Below are positions 1-11,373 of a stretch of 64,000 nucleotides of DNA, in pieces. The notes beneath the pieces are model-generated. The model saw only the letters and a list, made by a program, of their open reading frames with translations. It was not told where the DNA came from and searched no databases. Numbering within the stretch: the first letter of the stretch is position 1; every line of letters begins with the position of its first letter. The DNA comes from Rhizobiaceae bacterium (GTDB lineage: Bacteria > Pseudomonadota > Alphaproteobacteria > Rhizobiales > Rhizobiaceae), in assembly GCA_014238155.1 (NCBI GenBank), contig JABABQ010000075.1:62001-126000 (forward strand), read 5' to 3'. A program made the translations under genes and the position numbers.

Positions 1-975
1 AGTCTGTCCGTTGAAGAAACGGTATTTCCACTTGCCGAGGTGTTTACGATTTCTCGCGGTTCGCGCACCGAGTCACGGGTCGTCACCGTAAAGCTGAATG
101 ATGGGACCAATACCGGCTGGGGTGAAAGCGTGCCCTATGCCCGATACAACGAAACGGTGGATGGCGTCATAGAGACAATCCGTTGTTTGGAACCTGATCT
201 TCGAAACGGACTTGATCGCATGGCTCTTCAGGATCGGCTGGAGCCCGGCGCGGCCCGCAATGCACTGGATTGCGCATTTTGGGATTTGCAGGCCAAGCAG
301 GCCGGAGAGCGCGCTCATATTCTGGCCGGTGTGCCATTCATGGGCCCTGAGATTACCGCCTATACTTTGTCACTGGCCGACCCGGATATAATGCGCGTCA
401 AAGCCGCTCAACATGCACGTCGACCATTGCTGAAAGTCAAACTGGGTGGTGAGGGTGATCTGGCCCGTCTTAAGGCGGTTCGCGAAGGCGCCCCTGATAC
501 CGACATTATTATTGACGCCAATGAGGGATGGGACGCCGATACCTATCGTCAACTGGCGCCGGTTTTGGTGAAACTTGGCGTGCGTATGGTGGAGCAGCCA
601 ATGCCGGCGGGAAACGATGATGCCTTGCTGGAAGTTGAGCGGGTTTTGCCGGTCTGCGCTGATGAATCTTGCCACGACCGCACGTCTCTGGAGTCGCTGG
701 TCGGAAAATATGACATGGTCAACATCAAGCTCGATAAGACCGGTGGTCTGACCGAGGCCCTGAAACTGCGGTCCGAGGCAGAAGCCATGGGATTTGATAT
801 TATGGTTGGTTGCATGGTCGGTTCGTCGCTGGCGATGGCGCCCGCTACTATTGTTGCGCAGGGTGTCGCCTATACCGATCTTGACGGCCCGTTATTATTG
901 GCCGAAGACCGGACAACGCCGCTTAAATTTGACGATAAATATGTTTACCCGCCTGTACCGGCTCTCTGGGGTTAA
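1..975 (+). CDS. dgcA: N-acetyl-D-glutamate racemase DgcA-like / dipeptide epimerase (enolase superfamily), 5' partial
   Basis: The reading frame is open from base 1, so the start lies upstream of the window; the GTG at 40 is only an internal codon. The 324 visible residues carry the enolase-superfamily barrel motifs of Ala-Glu epimerase relatives: a KxK pair (codons 145 and 147, the second the likely acid/base), metal ligands D172, E198 and D221 (in ADES), and a second lysine in the NIKLDKTGG stretch near codon 246, followed by GCMVGSSLAMAP. Family members either epimerise L-Ala-D-Glu dipeptides or, as DgcA, racemise N-acetyl-D-glutamate to the L form during D-amino-acid catabolism. The D-amino-acid transaminase 8 bp downstream favours the DgcA reading, but that assignment is an inference from context. 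Confidence 0.8.
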   Translation, partial: SLSVEETVFPLAEVFTISRGSRTESRVVTVKLNDGTNTGWGESVPYARYNETVDGVIETIRCLEPDLRNGLDRMALQDRLEPGAARNALDCAFWDLQAKQAGERAHILAGVPFMGPEITAYTLSLADPDIMRVKAAQHARRPLLKVKLGGEGDLARLKAVREGAPDTDIIIDANEGWDADTYRQLAPVLVKLGVRMVEQPMPAGNDDALLEVERVLPVCADESCHDRTSLESLVGKYDMVNIKLDKTGGLTEALKLRSEAEAMGFDIMVGCMVGSSLAMAPATIVAQGVAYTDLDGPLLLAEDRTTPLKFDDKYVYPPVPALWG

Positions 976-983
976 GAAAAATT

Positions 984-1838
984 ATGAGAACAGTTTACCT
1001 GAATGGCGCTTATCTGCCCGAAAATGAAGCCAATATCTCGATATTTGATCGCGGTTTTCTGTTTGCAGACGGGGTTTATGAAGTCACCACAGTCGTTGAT
1101 GGAAAGCTGATCGGTTTCGAGGGGCACATTCAGCGTCTGCAACGGTCGCTGGACGAATTGAAATTTGGTCACAAGGTCAACCGCGAAGAGCTGTTGGGCA
1201 TTCATCGCGAACTGGTTTCTTTGAACGGCATTGATCAGGGCATGATTTATCTGCAGATCACCCGCGGCAATCCCGGAGACCGTGACTTTGCCTTTCCGCC
1301 TGCCGACACGCCTGTAACCATCGTGCTGTTTACCCAAGAGAAACAGGTTGTTGGCACGTCCGTTGAATCCACCGGCCTGAAGGTCATCTCGGTCGACGAC
1401 TTGCGCTGGGGGCGTCGTGACATCAAGACGGTGCAATTGCTGTATCCGTCGCTGGCCAAAATGGAAGCCAAGGCGCGCGGAGCCGATGATGCATGGCTGG
1501 TTCAGGACGGGTTTGTCACCGAAGGAACGTCCAACAACGCCTATATCGTCAAGGGCGGTAAAATTGTTACCCGCGACCTGTCGAAGGACATTTTGCACGG
1601 TATTACCCGCAAGTCGGTGCTCGACTGTGCCGGGCTCCTTCAAATGGAGGTGGAAGAACGGCCGTTTACTCTGCAGGAAGCGTATGGCGCTGATGAAGCA
1701 TTCGCCACTTCTGCGTCGGGATTCACCAATCCGATTGTCGAGATTGACGGCCACACAATTGGAACCGGCAAGCCAGGTCCGGTCGGTGATAAATTGCGCC
1801 AGCTCTATCTGGAAGAGAATCGCAAGGCGGCGCTCTAG
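984..1838 (+). CDS. dat: D-amino-acid transaminase (class IV, PLP-dependent)
   Basis: A 284-residue fold-type IV aminotransferase of full family length. It should move the amino group of D-alanine and similar D-amino acids to 2-oxoglutarate, giving D-glutamate. The N-terminus (VYLNGAYLP, then FDRGFLFADGVYE) is typical. The PLP-binding lysine is probably K148 in the DIKTVQLLYP stretch, and the cofactor-binding segment EGTSNNAYIV follows. It starts 8 bp after the racemase gene and is very likely co-transcribed with it. The pair would then funnel D-amino acids into D-Glu and, after acetylation by an enzyme not in the window, into N-acetyl-L-Glu. It could alternatively supply D-Glu for peptidoglycan. 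It converges on accA, with only 15 bp between stop codons. Confidence 0.88.
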   Translation: MRTVYLNGAYLPENEANISIFDRGFLFADGVYEVTTVVDGKLIGFEGHIQRLQRSLDELKFGHKVNREELLGIHRELVSLNGIDQGMIYLQITRGNPGDRDFAFPPADTPVTIVLFTQEKQVVGTSVESTGLKVISVDDLRWGRRDIKTVQLLYPSLAKMEAKARGADDAWLVQDGFVTEGTSNNAYIVKGGKIVTRDLSKDILHGITRKSVLDCAGLLQMEVEERPFTLQEAYGADEAFATSASGFTNPIVEIDGHTIGTGKPGPVGDKLRQLYLEENRKAAL

Positions 1839-1853
1839 TTCAATGTCTGTTGG

Positions 1854-2807
1854 TCAGAGATTGCGACCGATTGCCAGGAACTTCTCACGACGTTCCTTCA
1901 AAATGTCCTCGCCGGACTTGCCATCGAATTCCTTCAGGGCAGCTTCAATGATGTCGGCAGTCGCGGTGATCACCGTGGGGCCATCACGATGGGCTCCGCC
2001 GATCGGCTCAGAAACAATGCCATCAATGATACCTAATCGCTGAAGATCCTGTGCGGTGATCTTCATACTGGTGGCGGCTTCCTGAGCACGGGTTGCATCG
2101 CGCCATAAAATGGATGCTGCACCTTCGGGTGAAATCACGCTGTAAATGGAGTGTTCCAGCATGTAGACACGACTGGCGGCGGCGATGGCGATGGCTCCGC
2201 CGGACCCGCCTTCGCCAATGATCACCGAGATCATCGGCACTGTGAGGTTCAAACAGGCTTCGGTAGAGCGCGCAATGGCCTCCGCCTGGCCGCGTTCTTC
2301 AGCGCCAATGCCTGGATATGCGCCGGCTGTATCCACCAGTGTCAGCACCGGAATGTCAAAACGTTGCGCCAGTTTCATGATACGCACTGCTTTGCGATAG
2401 CCTTCCGGCCGCGCCATGCCAAAATTGTGTTTTAGTCGCGACTGCGTGTCGTTGCCTTTTTCATGGCCCATAATCGCCACAGACCGGCCTCTGAAACGGC
2501 CGATCCCGCATTGAATTGCGTGGTCTTCTGCAAATCCCCGGTCACCGGCCAAGGGTTGAAAATCTTCAAGCAGAGCCGACGAATAATCCTTGAAATGCGG
2601 TCGGTCGGGATGACGTGCCACCTGGGTTTTTTGCCAGGGGTTAAGTTTCTTGTAGAGATCCTGCAGGGCCTGTTTGCTTTTGGTTTGAAGTCGCTGGATG
2701 TCATCGTCCAGATTGACCGAATCGTCGCCATCGCCCATGGACTGCAATTCACGTATTTTGCCTTCAAGGTCGGCGACCTGCTTTTCAAATTCCAGATAGG
2801 CTTGCAT
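1854..2807 (-). CDS. accA: Acetyl-CoA carboxylase carboxyltransferase subunit alpha
   Basis: With AccD this subunit transfers the carboxyl group from biotin to acetyl-CoA to form malonyl-CoA, the first committed step of fatty-acid synthesis. The protein has the AccA N-terminal helical region (YLEFEKQVADLEGKIREL), the NPWQKTQVARHP segment, and the crotonase-type core with VDTAGAYPGIGAEERGQ and the glycine-rich GEGGSGGAIAIA oxyanion loop. I chose the ATG at 2807 (317 aa), matching the usual family N-terminus; the frame is open further upstream to 2834. It is a single cistron facing the D-amino-acid transaminase tail to tail. The partner accD is not in the window, as is usual in alphaproteobacteria. 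Confidence 0.95.
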   Translation of the reverse strand: MQAYLEFEKQVADLEGKIRELQSMGDGDDSVNLDDDIQRLQTKSKQALQDLYKKLNPWQKTQVARHPDRPHFKDYSSALLEDFQPLAGDRGFAEDHAIQCGIGRFRGRSVAIMGHEKGNDTQSRLKHNFGMARPEGYRKAVRIMKLAQRFDIPVLTLVDTAGAYPGIGAEERGQAEAIARSTEACLNLTVPMISVIIGEGGSGGAIAIAAASRVYMLEHSIYSVISPEGAASILWRDATRAQEAATSMKITAQDLQRLGIIDGIVSEPIGGAHRDGPTVITATADIIEAALKEFDGKSGEDILKERREKFLAIGRNL

Positions 2808-2943
2808 ACTCTGTGCCCTGATTTGGCGCCTCAAGGGGCTGCATTGACGCCATAATTGTTGGAGAAGTTACTTCGCCCGAAAAGCGGAGTTAATCCAGTA
2901 AAATGTGGCGCAATGATCCCCGACCGGTGATTAATTTTCACCT

Positions 2944-3594
2944 TTAAGCCGCAGCTTCCTCATCATTGCCGTCGCTTTCGTTGTTGTTACTCTCGCCGCT
3001 ACCCTCGCCGCTGGCCTCGCCGTTGCTCTCGCCACTGGCTTCAGTCTCGGACGCTTCTTCTTCAGCTTTGGGCCCTCTGCGCGGTCCCTTGGCCAAGTTT
3101 TCTTCGATCAGATTGACTGCTTCGGTCTCTGATATCTTGTTCACCACCGACACTTCACGCGCCATGCGTTCAAGTGCTGCTTCATACAACTGGCGCTCGG
3201 AATAGGACTGCTCGGGTTGATTTTCAGACCGGAAGAGGTCGCGCACAACTTCAGCAATCTGAATAAGATCACCGGAATTGATTTTTGCGTCATATTCCTG
3301 TGCTCGACGGCTCCACATGGTTCTTTTTATCCGCGCTCGGCCCTGGACGGTTTTCAAGGATTTGGCAATTTCCTCAGTCTCAGCAATCTTTCGCATGCCA
3401 ACGGACTCAACCTTTGGCACCGGCACCCGCAATGTCATTTTGTCCTTGGCAAAGTCGATAACAAACAATTCAAGAGAAAATCCGGCAATTTCCTGTTGTT
3501 CAATATCAACAATCTGTCCAACTCCATGGGCCGGGTAGACCACATATTCGCCGGTTTTGAATCCCTGTCTCTGCATTGATTTTTTAGCAGCCAT
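2944..3594 (-). CDS. carD: CarD/CdnL-family RNA polymerase-interacting transcription regulator
   Basis: CarD/CdnL proteins bind the RNA polymerase beta subunit and stabilise open complexes, notably at rRNA promoters. The N-terminal half has the family Tudor-like domain (FKTGEYVVYPAHGVGQI about residues 11-27), followed by the helical DNA-contacting part with TMWSRRAQEYDAKI and RDLF. The last 45 or so residues form an acidic tail rich in E, S, G and N, probably disordered. The ATG at 3594 gives 216 aa; an in-frame GTG two codons earlier sits closer to a good AAGGAG site, so either could be used. It lies at the downstream end of a minus-strand group (helicase, S4 protein, fdxA), but about 540 bp separates it from fdxA, implying its own promoter. 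Confidence 0.9.
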   Translation of the reverse strand: MAAKKSMQRQGFKTGEYVVYPAHGVGQIVDIEQQEIAGFSLELFVIDFAKDKMTLRVPVPKVESVGMRKIAETEEIAKSLKTVQGRARIKRTMWSRRAQEYDAKINSGDLIQIAEVVRDLFRSENQPEQSYSERQLYEAALERMAREVSVVNKISETEAVNLIEENLAKGPRRGPKAEEEASETEASGESNGEASGEGSGESNNNESDGNDEEAAA

Positions 3595-4136
3595 ATTCAC
3601 CAAAACTCCTTGTTCCCGATTGCGGGTCTCTAAGACCATTCGGGTGTGTTTACGATCGAAGACTATCGATCATTATGTTTGTTGTTTTAAATAGCCATCA
3701 GCACAATCACAATTCCTGCCGCATCGCCAATTTTATGGCGAAGCATTGTCGCTGAATGGGTGCAAATTTATGAAGCGGCGTCGCGCGGTATTGCGTCAGA
3801 CTAATTTTTCACACTTCGACATATCAAAACTAAAACGGGTGAGCATCTCATACACCAAAAAAGTGCATTTTTCAACGCCGGAGACACAAAATCATTGCAA
3901 TTTCGCCGGTTTAGACGCGATTTTGACCAATTGAACAGAGGTGAACCGGCTTTAGAGCCGTTCATGGCGCAAAAGCGTCCTTCCCGAAGGGTTTGCGATT
4001 GTCGGACGTCCCCATTTGTTGAAGCGAGGGTCGAGCCGCCCTTGCCCGATGCGAGGGCATCGCGCTGTGTGCGTCTCAACTCTGGATCATCTCGCCAATC
4101 ACAAACAGAATTAGCTCCATTTAATCGTGAACGGCT
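3595..4136. other. 542-bp intergenic region between carD and fdxA holding a repeat-bounded element
   Basis: No gene is convincing here; the short frames present have no recognisable family and poor starts. The first part (3595-3950) should hold the carD promoter, but I could not pick one with confidence. From 3953 to 4139 lies a unit bounded by inverted copies of the TAGAGCCGTTCA repeat and containing several small hairpins, among them CTTCCCGAAGGG near 3980 and GATGCGAGGGCATC near 4039. Confidence 0.6.
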
Positions 4137-4139
4137 CTA
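3953..4139. repeat. Inverted-repeat-bounded element (TAGAGCCGTTCA family), about 187 bp
   Basis: The left arm at 3953-3964 reads TAGAGCCGTTCA. The right arm at 4117-4139 is its reverse complement extended inward by ACGATTAAATGG. The interior has no open frame of note and several hairpins, so it resembles a small non-autonomous element or a pair of palindromic units. The outer three bases of the right arm are the TAG stop codon of fdxA on the minus strand. Related arms occur at 15935, 34298, 52644 and 60132. Confidence 0.6.
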
Positions 4140-4475
4140 GCTGCCTTCGCCGGGATTGGTTGAAAAGAATTTTTCGAACTTGCCTTCGACGCCGTCGAAT
4201 TTTTCACCGTCTGTTGGCGGGTCGCCTTTTTCGATAATGTTGGGCCAGATATCTGCGTATTCGGTGTTGATCTTCAACCATTTGTCGAGGCCCGGTTCGG
4301 TGTCGGGTTTGATGGCTTCCGCCGGGCATTCAGGTTCGCAGACGCCGCAGTCGATGCACTCATCTGGATGAATCACCAACATGTTTTCACCTTCGTAAAA
4401 ACAATCGACCGGGCAGACCTCAATACAGTCCATATATTTGCACTTGATACAATTATCGATGACCAGATACGTCAT
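4137..4475 (-). CDS. fdxA: Seven-iron ferredoxin FdxA ([3Fe-4S][4Fe-4S])
   Basis: A 112-residue low-potential electron carrier of the Azotobacter FdI type. Cysteines at 9, 17 and 50 should hold the [3Fe-4S] cluster, and 21, 40, 43 and 46 the [4Fe-4S] cluster; the pattern CIECVP-like motif, then [12 protein letters not shown], is complete, and an extra cysteine lies at 12. The C-terminal extension (about residues 55-112), with [17 protein letters not shown], is characteristic of the alphaproteobacterial FdxA group. It is downstream of the S4-domain protein and the helicase on the same strand, a common arrangement in Rhizobiales; the 178-bp gap suggests possible separate transcription. Its TAG stop coincides with the edge of the dispersed TAGAGCCGTTCA repeat. 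Confidence 0.95.
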   Translation of the reverse strand: MTYLVIDNCIKCKYMDCIEVCPVDCFYEGENMLVIHPDECIDCGVCEPECPAEAIKPDTEPGLDKWLKINTEYADIWPNIIEKGDPPTDGEKFDGVEGKFEKFFSTNPGEGS

Positions 4476-4653
4476 TTTTGCTCAGACACTTTCCAAAGCA
4501 CGCGAGGATTCTCAGCCTGATTAAAGGCTCCCTCGGGCGAAAACAAGAGACTCTGTTATCGTCGAACGGTTCGATGGTGAACGAATTTTCCAAGTTGTGA
4601 CCACCGGATGACAAAGCTTTGGGATTGGCTGCAGAACCGGGCCGGTTGGAGTG

Positions 4654-5061
4654 TCAATATTCTTCGCCCGCCTGCGCGCGAAAACGGCCCATTTCTCGTC
4701 TTTGTTTTTTTGTCGGCCGTCCCGCACCCTCTTCGCGAACAGCCTGCTTCAGGGGGCGGGTCAGTGGCGTGCGTTTAACCGGGGCCGGGGAAAGGTCTTC
4801 GTACAAGAGTTGTGCCTCGCTCGCCGGGCCACGACGGGCGCCAAGTTGCAGAATTTTCAAAACCATTATCTGTTGACCCAATGTGACAGTTAAAACGTCG
4901 TCAATTAGAACCATGCGACTGGCGGAAGAAATTTTCTCCTGATTGACACGCACCTTGCCAGATTTTACGCAACTGGCAGCCAGGGTTCGGGTTTTTAAAA
5001 TCCGCGCATACCACAGCCACTTGTCAATACGCAGCTTGGAGTTCGACGTTAGGTCCGACAT
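4654..5061 (-). CDS. hslR: S4-domain RNA-binding protein (HslR / Hsp15 family)
   Basis: A 135-residue protein with an S4 RNA-binding domain at about residues 9-70 (LRIDKWLWYARILKTRTLAASCVKSGKVRVN), then a basic, probably flexible tail (GRPTKKQRREMGRFRAQ). Hsp15 in E. coli binds stalled 50S subunits carrying nascent chains, and a similar ribosome-rescue role is plausible here. It begins 9 bp after the stop codon of the upstream helicase, so the two are almost certainly co-transcribed; this helicase-S4 pairing is common in Rhizobiales and suggests linked RNA or ribosome quality-control work. The start is the first ATG of the frame. The family is clear; the exact substrate is not. Confidence 0.9.
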   Translation of the reverse strand: MSDLTSNSKLRIDKWLWYARILKTRTLAASCVKSGKVRVNQEKISSASRMVLIDDVLTVTLGQQIMVLKILQLGARRGPASEAQLLYEDLSPAPVKRTPLTRPLKQAVREEGAGRPTKKQRREMGRFRAQAGEEY

Positions 5062-5070
5062 TCGCTTCTG

Positions 5071-8031
<2,961 letters not shown>

Positions 8032-8153
8032 GCTTTGGCTCTAACGCGCCTGAAACGGGTGCTGGAAACTTCTGCTTTCCAAATAGCATGTTACCGTGCT
8101 TTTGGCCCGCAAAATCATGACTTGCCCCCAATTTGAAAGAATTATTGCCAAAT

Positions 8154-8963
8154 TTATCTGGAGGAAAACTCGTAAGCAGAACCAGATGCCATGCCGTTGG
8201 AAGTGCGAACCCGAAATCCGAACAGAGTGTAAATATTGCTGTCGCCGATCCGCGCCAATGTTACATGCATGTCCCGATTGGCCTTCATGAATTTAATATT
8301 TTTCTTGTGCGGCCTGATGCCTGACACCGGCTGATATCGTACGGAACATGTGAAAGTTTTTCCTTCAAAACCTGCCACTTTCTCGGAATTTGCTGCTTTG
8401 TAGGAAAATACCAGATTGATGCGCGCACGCCCGTCAAAAATTGGGACAATCCGATTGCAAACCCTGCGGCCGTTGCCGATATCGGCGACGCTGACGGGAA
8501 ACAAAAGTGAACTTACCGGGTCCAACACATTGCGCAGATGGGCTTTTTCCAGCGGCACAGTACCTGATTTGTATCTGATCTTTGGTTTGGCTTCGATGCT
8601 GCGCACCCCATTGGGCGTATATCCCATCTTCAACCGCCCGGATTTTTTACCGCTCCTATATTTCAGATTGTGCTGGGTGGGGATCAATCTGCTACCGGCG
8701 ATTTGGCCCACACTTGAAAAACTGGCTTTGGCGTCAGAGATTATGGAGACCACTGAATTGGCCTTGGCACTGCCGGAAAACTGATAGCTATCGCCGTTCA
8801 ACTTGACCAGATGTTTCATCACGCCAATATTTACGCCCAGATAAGCGATGGTGAATTTTGAGTTGTGAGAAATTTCAACCGCATCGGCAGCGCCCAAGGA
8901 CGGCGGCAGCATGAGAGCTGTTGCCACAACCAGTTTTGACAATGTAAACATTTGATTGCCCAT
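8154..8963 (-). CDS. Secreted or periplasmic DUF3108 protein
   Basis: A 269-residue protein of the DUF3108 family, whose function is unknown; members are exported proteins common in proteobacteria. I chose the ATG at 8963, which places a signal peptide at the N-terminus (hydrophobic run LVVATALMLPPSLGAA, likely cleavage near AADA). The body is beta-rich in appearance (KFTIAYLGVNIGVMKHLVKLNGDSY), with the conserved stretch AHLRNVLDPVSSLLFPV typical of the family. Translation from further upstream (to 9047) is possible in frame but would put the signal sequence in the middle, so is unlikely. It is apparently monocistronic, between the helicase and the divergent rpmB. Confidence 0.8.
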   Translation of the reverse strand: MGNQMFTLSKLVVATALMLPPSLGAADAVEISHNSKFTIAYLGVNIGVMKHLVKLNGDSYQFSGSAKANSVVSIISDAKASFSSVGQIAGSRLIPTQHNLKYRSGKKSGRLKMGYTPNGVRSIEAKPKIRYKSGTVPLEKAHLRNVLDPVSSLLFPVSVADIGNGRRVCNRIVPIFDGRARINLVFSYKAANSEKVAGFEGKTFTCSVRYQPVSGIRPHKKNIKFMKANRDMHVTLARIGDSNIYTLFGFRVRTSNGMASGSAYEFSSR

Positions 8964-9125
8964 GGTTTTTCTCAATAGAGCCGGAGAATAATACACCAAA
9001 AAATATGACTTAACACCGACGGATCGTCCTAAATTGGCGATTATCATTCAATTTGGGGCGAAAGTAGGGTAATTGTTGGTTTGATGAAATGATGCAAAAT
9101 AGCGCACTTGTGGCACCATCATGCC

Positions 9126-9154
9126 TTGACGAATTGTCCTTGTCGCCCTATTAA
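9126..9154 (+). promoter_or_regulatory. Predicted sigma-70-type promoter of rpmB
   Basis: TTGACG (9126-9131), a 17-bp spacer and TATTAA (9149-9154) lie about 115 bp upstream of the rpmB start. The match to the housekeeping consensus and the ideal spacing make it the best candidate promoter for rpmB; transcription would begin near 9161. Confidence 0.6.
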
Positions 9155-9168
9155 ACCGCGACTTTTCC

Positions 9169-9245
9169 GGATCATCAGACCAATCTCTGAGCGCTCTAAT
9201 CCGAGGGCGACACGAGAATGCTGTTGAAAGCGACTGATCAGATCC
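9169..9245 (+). promoter_or_regulatory. Possible stem in the rpmB leader RNA
   Basis: GGATCATCAG (9169-9178) can pair with CTGATCAGATCC (9234-9245), with a 2-nt bulge. This would close most of the leader between the predicted transcription start and the AAGGTGAG ribosome binding site. Ribosomal-protein leaders often fold for feedback control, but nothing here proves regulation. Confidence 0.3.
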
Positions 9246-9267
9246 AAAAATTTTTAAGGTGAGACCC

Positions 9268-9567
9268 ATGTCCCGCAAGTGCGAATTGACCGGCAAAGCC
9301 GTGATGACCGGCAACAACGTTAGCCATGCAAACAACAAGACACGCCGCAAATTTCTGCCAAACCTGGTAAATGTCACTCTGATGAGCGAAGCATTGAACC
9401 AACGCATTCGTCTGCGGGTTTCTGCATCTGCGCTGCGGACAGTTGAACACCGCGGTGGTCTGGACGCTTTTTTGATGAAAGAAAAAGAGACCAACCTGTC
9501 TCAAAAGGCAGCTCTTATGCGTCGTCAGGTTGTCAAAAAACTGGCCGAAAACGCCGCTGCGGCCTAA
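9268..9567 (+). CDS. rpmB: 50S ribosomal protein L28
   Basis: A 99-residue L28 with the invariant start [10 protein letters not shown] and the following [16 protein letters not shown], which contacts 23S rRNA; alphaproteobacterial L28 is longer than the E. coli protein, and this length fits. I set the start at the ATG at 9268, preceded by AAGGTGAG; an in-frame start three codons earlier is unlikely. It is transcribed alone, from the promoter at 9126, in the opposite direction to the DUF3108 gene. The lone position away from rpmG is usual for this class. There is no zinc-binding cysteine set; only one cysteine is present. Confidence 0.97.
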   Translation: MSRKCELTGKAVMTGNNVSHANNKTRRKFLPNLVNVTLMSEALNQRIRLRVSASALRTVEHRGGLDAFLMKEKETNLSQKAALMRRQVVKKLAENAAAA

Positions 9568-9680
9568 CAGCTTACAGACCGGTTAAAGTATAGGTGGGGG
9601 TGGCGTCAGCTGCCCCTTTGTGTGTTGGCATTCATGGCAATTCCGATGCCGCAAGACACCCTTGACTGAAAGGCACTCAC

Positions 9681-10316
9681 ATGACCGCACCAATTTTCCG
9701 ATCCGTGGCATCCAACTGGCCGTTCATGCTGGCCATGGCAGCTGTGGTGGTGGCATCAAACTTTCTGGTTCAATTTCCCGTCGACCTCAATCTGGCAGGC
9801 ATCCAGTTAAAGGATATTCTGACCTGGGGCGCGTTTACCTATCCTGTGGCTTTTTTGATCACTGATCTGGCCAACCGTAAATTTGGCCCTCAGCAGGCGC
9901 GACTCGTCGTGGCCGTTGGCTTTCTGCTGGCGGTCGTCTTGAGCGTCTGGCTCGCAACGCCACGAATCGCTATCGCATCGGGCACCGCATTTTTGGTGGC
10001 CCAATTGCTGGATGTTTCTATTTTCGATCGATTAAGAAACTCAGACTGGTGGCGGGCTCCGCTGATTTCCAGCCTGCTTGGCTCAGCGCTCGACACGGTC
10101 TTATTTTTCGGCATCGCCTTTGCCCCGGCATTTGGCATGTTGGATTTCGGTGGCGAAGATGGCTCGCTGGGTTTTGTGGTACCTTTTTTGAGCGTTGGGA
10201 CTGATGTGGCGTTGTGGATTTCACTGGCCGCTGGCGACTTCATCGTCAAAGTGTTGGTCGGCATCGCCATGTTGCTTCCTTATGGACTGGTCGCCCGAAA
10301 AACAACTCTGGCGTAG
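9681..10316 (+). CDS. VUT-family (YhhQ-like) queuosine precursor transporter
   Basis: A 211-residue integral membrane protein with about six hydrophobic segments (for example FMLAMAAVVVASNFLV and LVVAVGFLLAVVLSVW). It belongs to the vitamin-uptake-transporter/YhhQ family, whose E. coli member imports 7-cyano- or 7-aminomethyl-7-deazaguanine for tRNA queuosine synthesis. Family hallmarks visible are KDILTWGAFTYPVAFLITDLANRKFGP near residues 36-70 and the later SLLGSALDTVLFFGIAF. Substrate is inferred from the family only, since no queuosine gene is adjacent. It follows rpmB by about 110 bp on the same strand. Confidence 0.85.
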   Translation: MTAPIFRSVASNWPFMLAMAAVVVASNFLVQFPVDLNLAGIQLKDILTWGAFTYPVAFLITDLANRKFGPQQARLVVAVGFLLAVVLSVWLATPRIAIASGTAFLVAQLLDVSIFDRLRNSDWWRAPLISSLLGSALDTVLFFGIAFAPAFGMLDFGGEDGSLGFVVPFLSVGTDVALWISLAAGDFIVKVLVGIAMLLPYGLVARKTTLA

Positions 10317-10359
10317 TGTCGACTATTCCTGATCAGGGAATCGCTGTAGTTGTAAACCG

Positions 10360-11274
10360 ATGAGCGATGCACCAGTCGACGGGATCCAGGGCAAGGACTT
10401 TTTCAGCTACTTTTGCCTGATTACCCTATCGATTTGCCTCGGATCGACCTTTTTCCTTCAAAGTCTCGCGTTGCAGGATATGAGTCCTTTGTATGCTGGA
10501 TCTTTGAGACTGATTTTCTGCGCTGCCGCGCTGGTGCCGGCAGCCTTGATTGCAGGGCAAGAATTGCCGCGCACAAAAACCCTTTGGACCTGGGCTGCAT
10601 TTAACGGATTGGTGGGTTTTTTTCTGCCGTTCAATCTGACCATCTGGGCATTGCAATTTATCGACACCAGCATCAGTGCCGTCATCTATTCGGTTATTCC
10701 GTTGATGGTTTTGGGCATGTCCCGTCTGGTTCTTGGGGTCCACATAACAGTCAGAAAATGGGTAGGCCTGTTGCTGGGCACGGCGGGCCTTGTTGTTCTG
10801 GCTCTTCCAGGTGGTGATGCTGGTCAGATTGTAGGTGGCAGTCTGTTGGCCAAACTGGTGGTTATGATCTCTGCCGTCTTACTGGCTGCGGCAAGTGTTG
10901 CAATTCGAAAAATGCCTGCCTCACCGCCCCTGGCCGCAATGGCTGCAGCTTCTTTGATTGCCGCAGTATTCTCGCTTCCGGTCCTGGCCATTGAGAGTGC
11001 CGGGTCGGAAATTAAGCCGCTATCATTTGCTGCAATCGCTGCAGCCGGGGTCATATCGACAGCTTTGGGACAGACCCTGCGTTACTTTCTGGTGCGCCGC
11101 CGGGGACCGGTTTTCCTAGCGCCAAACGCCTATCTGGCGGCCTTTGTCGCAACAGTATTGGGAATTGTTTATCTGGCAGAGCCAATCACTTATGCGCTGG
11201 TAATCGGTTTTACGGTCATTCTGGTCGGTCTCGTCATTGCACAGGACGGCTCAGGAAAGATGACTCAGATCTAA
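10360..11274 (+). CDS. EamA-family (DMT) transporter
   Basis: A 304-residue member of the drug/metabolite transporter superfamily with two EamA repeats of five helices each (about residues 15-145 and 165-300). Typical features are the first-helix region followed by MSPLYAGSLRLIFCAAALVPAALIA and the end-of-repeat motif VGLLLGTAGLVVLALPG. Such proteins export amino acids, nucleosides or drugs; the substrate cannot be read from the sequence. It begins 43 bp after the YhhQ-like gene and ends 99 bp before ridA on the same strand, so loose co-transcription is possible. A second, only distantly similar EamA protein lies at 12840. Confidence 0.88.
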   Translation: MSDAPVDGIQGKDFFSYFCLITLSICLGSTFFLQSLALQDMSPLYAGSLRLIFCAAALVPAALIAGQELPRTKTLWTWAAFNGLVGFFLPFNLTIWALQFIDTSISAVIYSVIPLMVLGMSRLVLGVHITVRKWVGLLLGTAGLVVLALPGGDAGQIVGGSLLAKLVVMISAVLLAAASVAIRKMPASPPLAAMAAASLIAAVFSLPVLAIESAGSEIKPLSFAAIAAAGVISTALGQTLRYFLVRRRGPVFLAPNAYLAAFVATVLGIVYLAEPITYALVIGFTVILVGLVIAQDGSGKMTQI

Positions 11275-11373
11275 GTGAGAATCCATTGATGTAACGGATG
11301 ACTTCCATTTCTCCATGCATCCAAGGTAAGAATGGGCGAGTTCGCATATCGCCGCCAAAAAATGAGAAACCAG

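Noticed and set aside
972-1754. 260-codon minus-strand frame opposite the D-amino-acid transaminase
   Set aside because: The plus strand encodes a complete PLP enzyme with all motifs; the antisense frame resembles nothing known.
3801-4079. 92-codon minus-strand frame between fdxA and carD
   Set aside because: It runs through the repeat-bounded element, has no family likeness and no convincing start.
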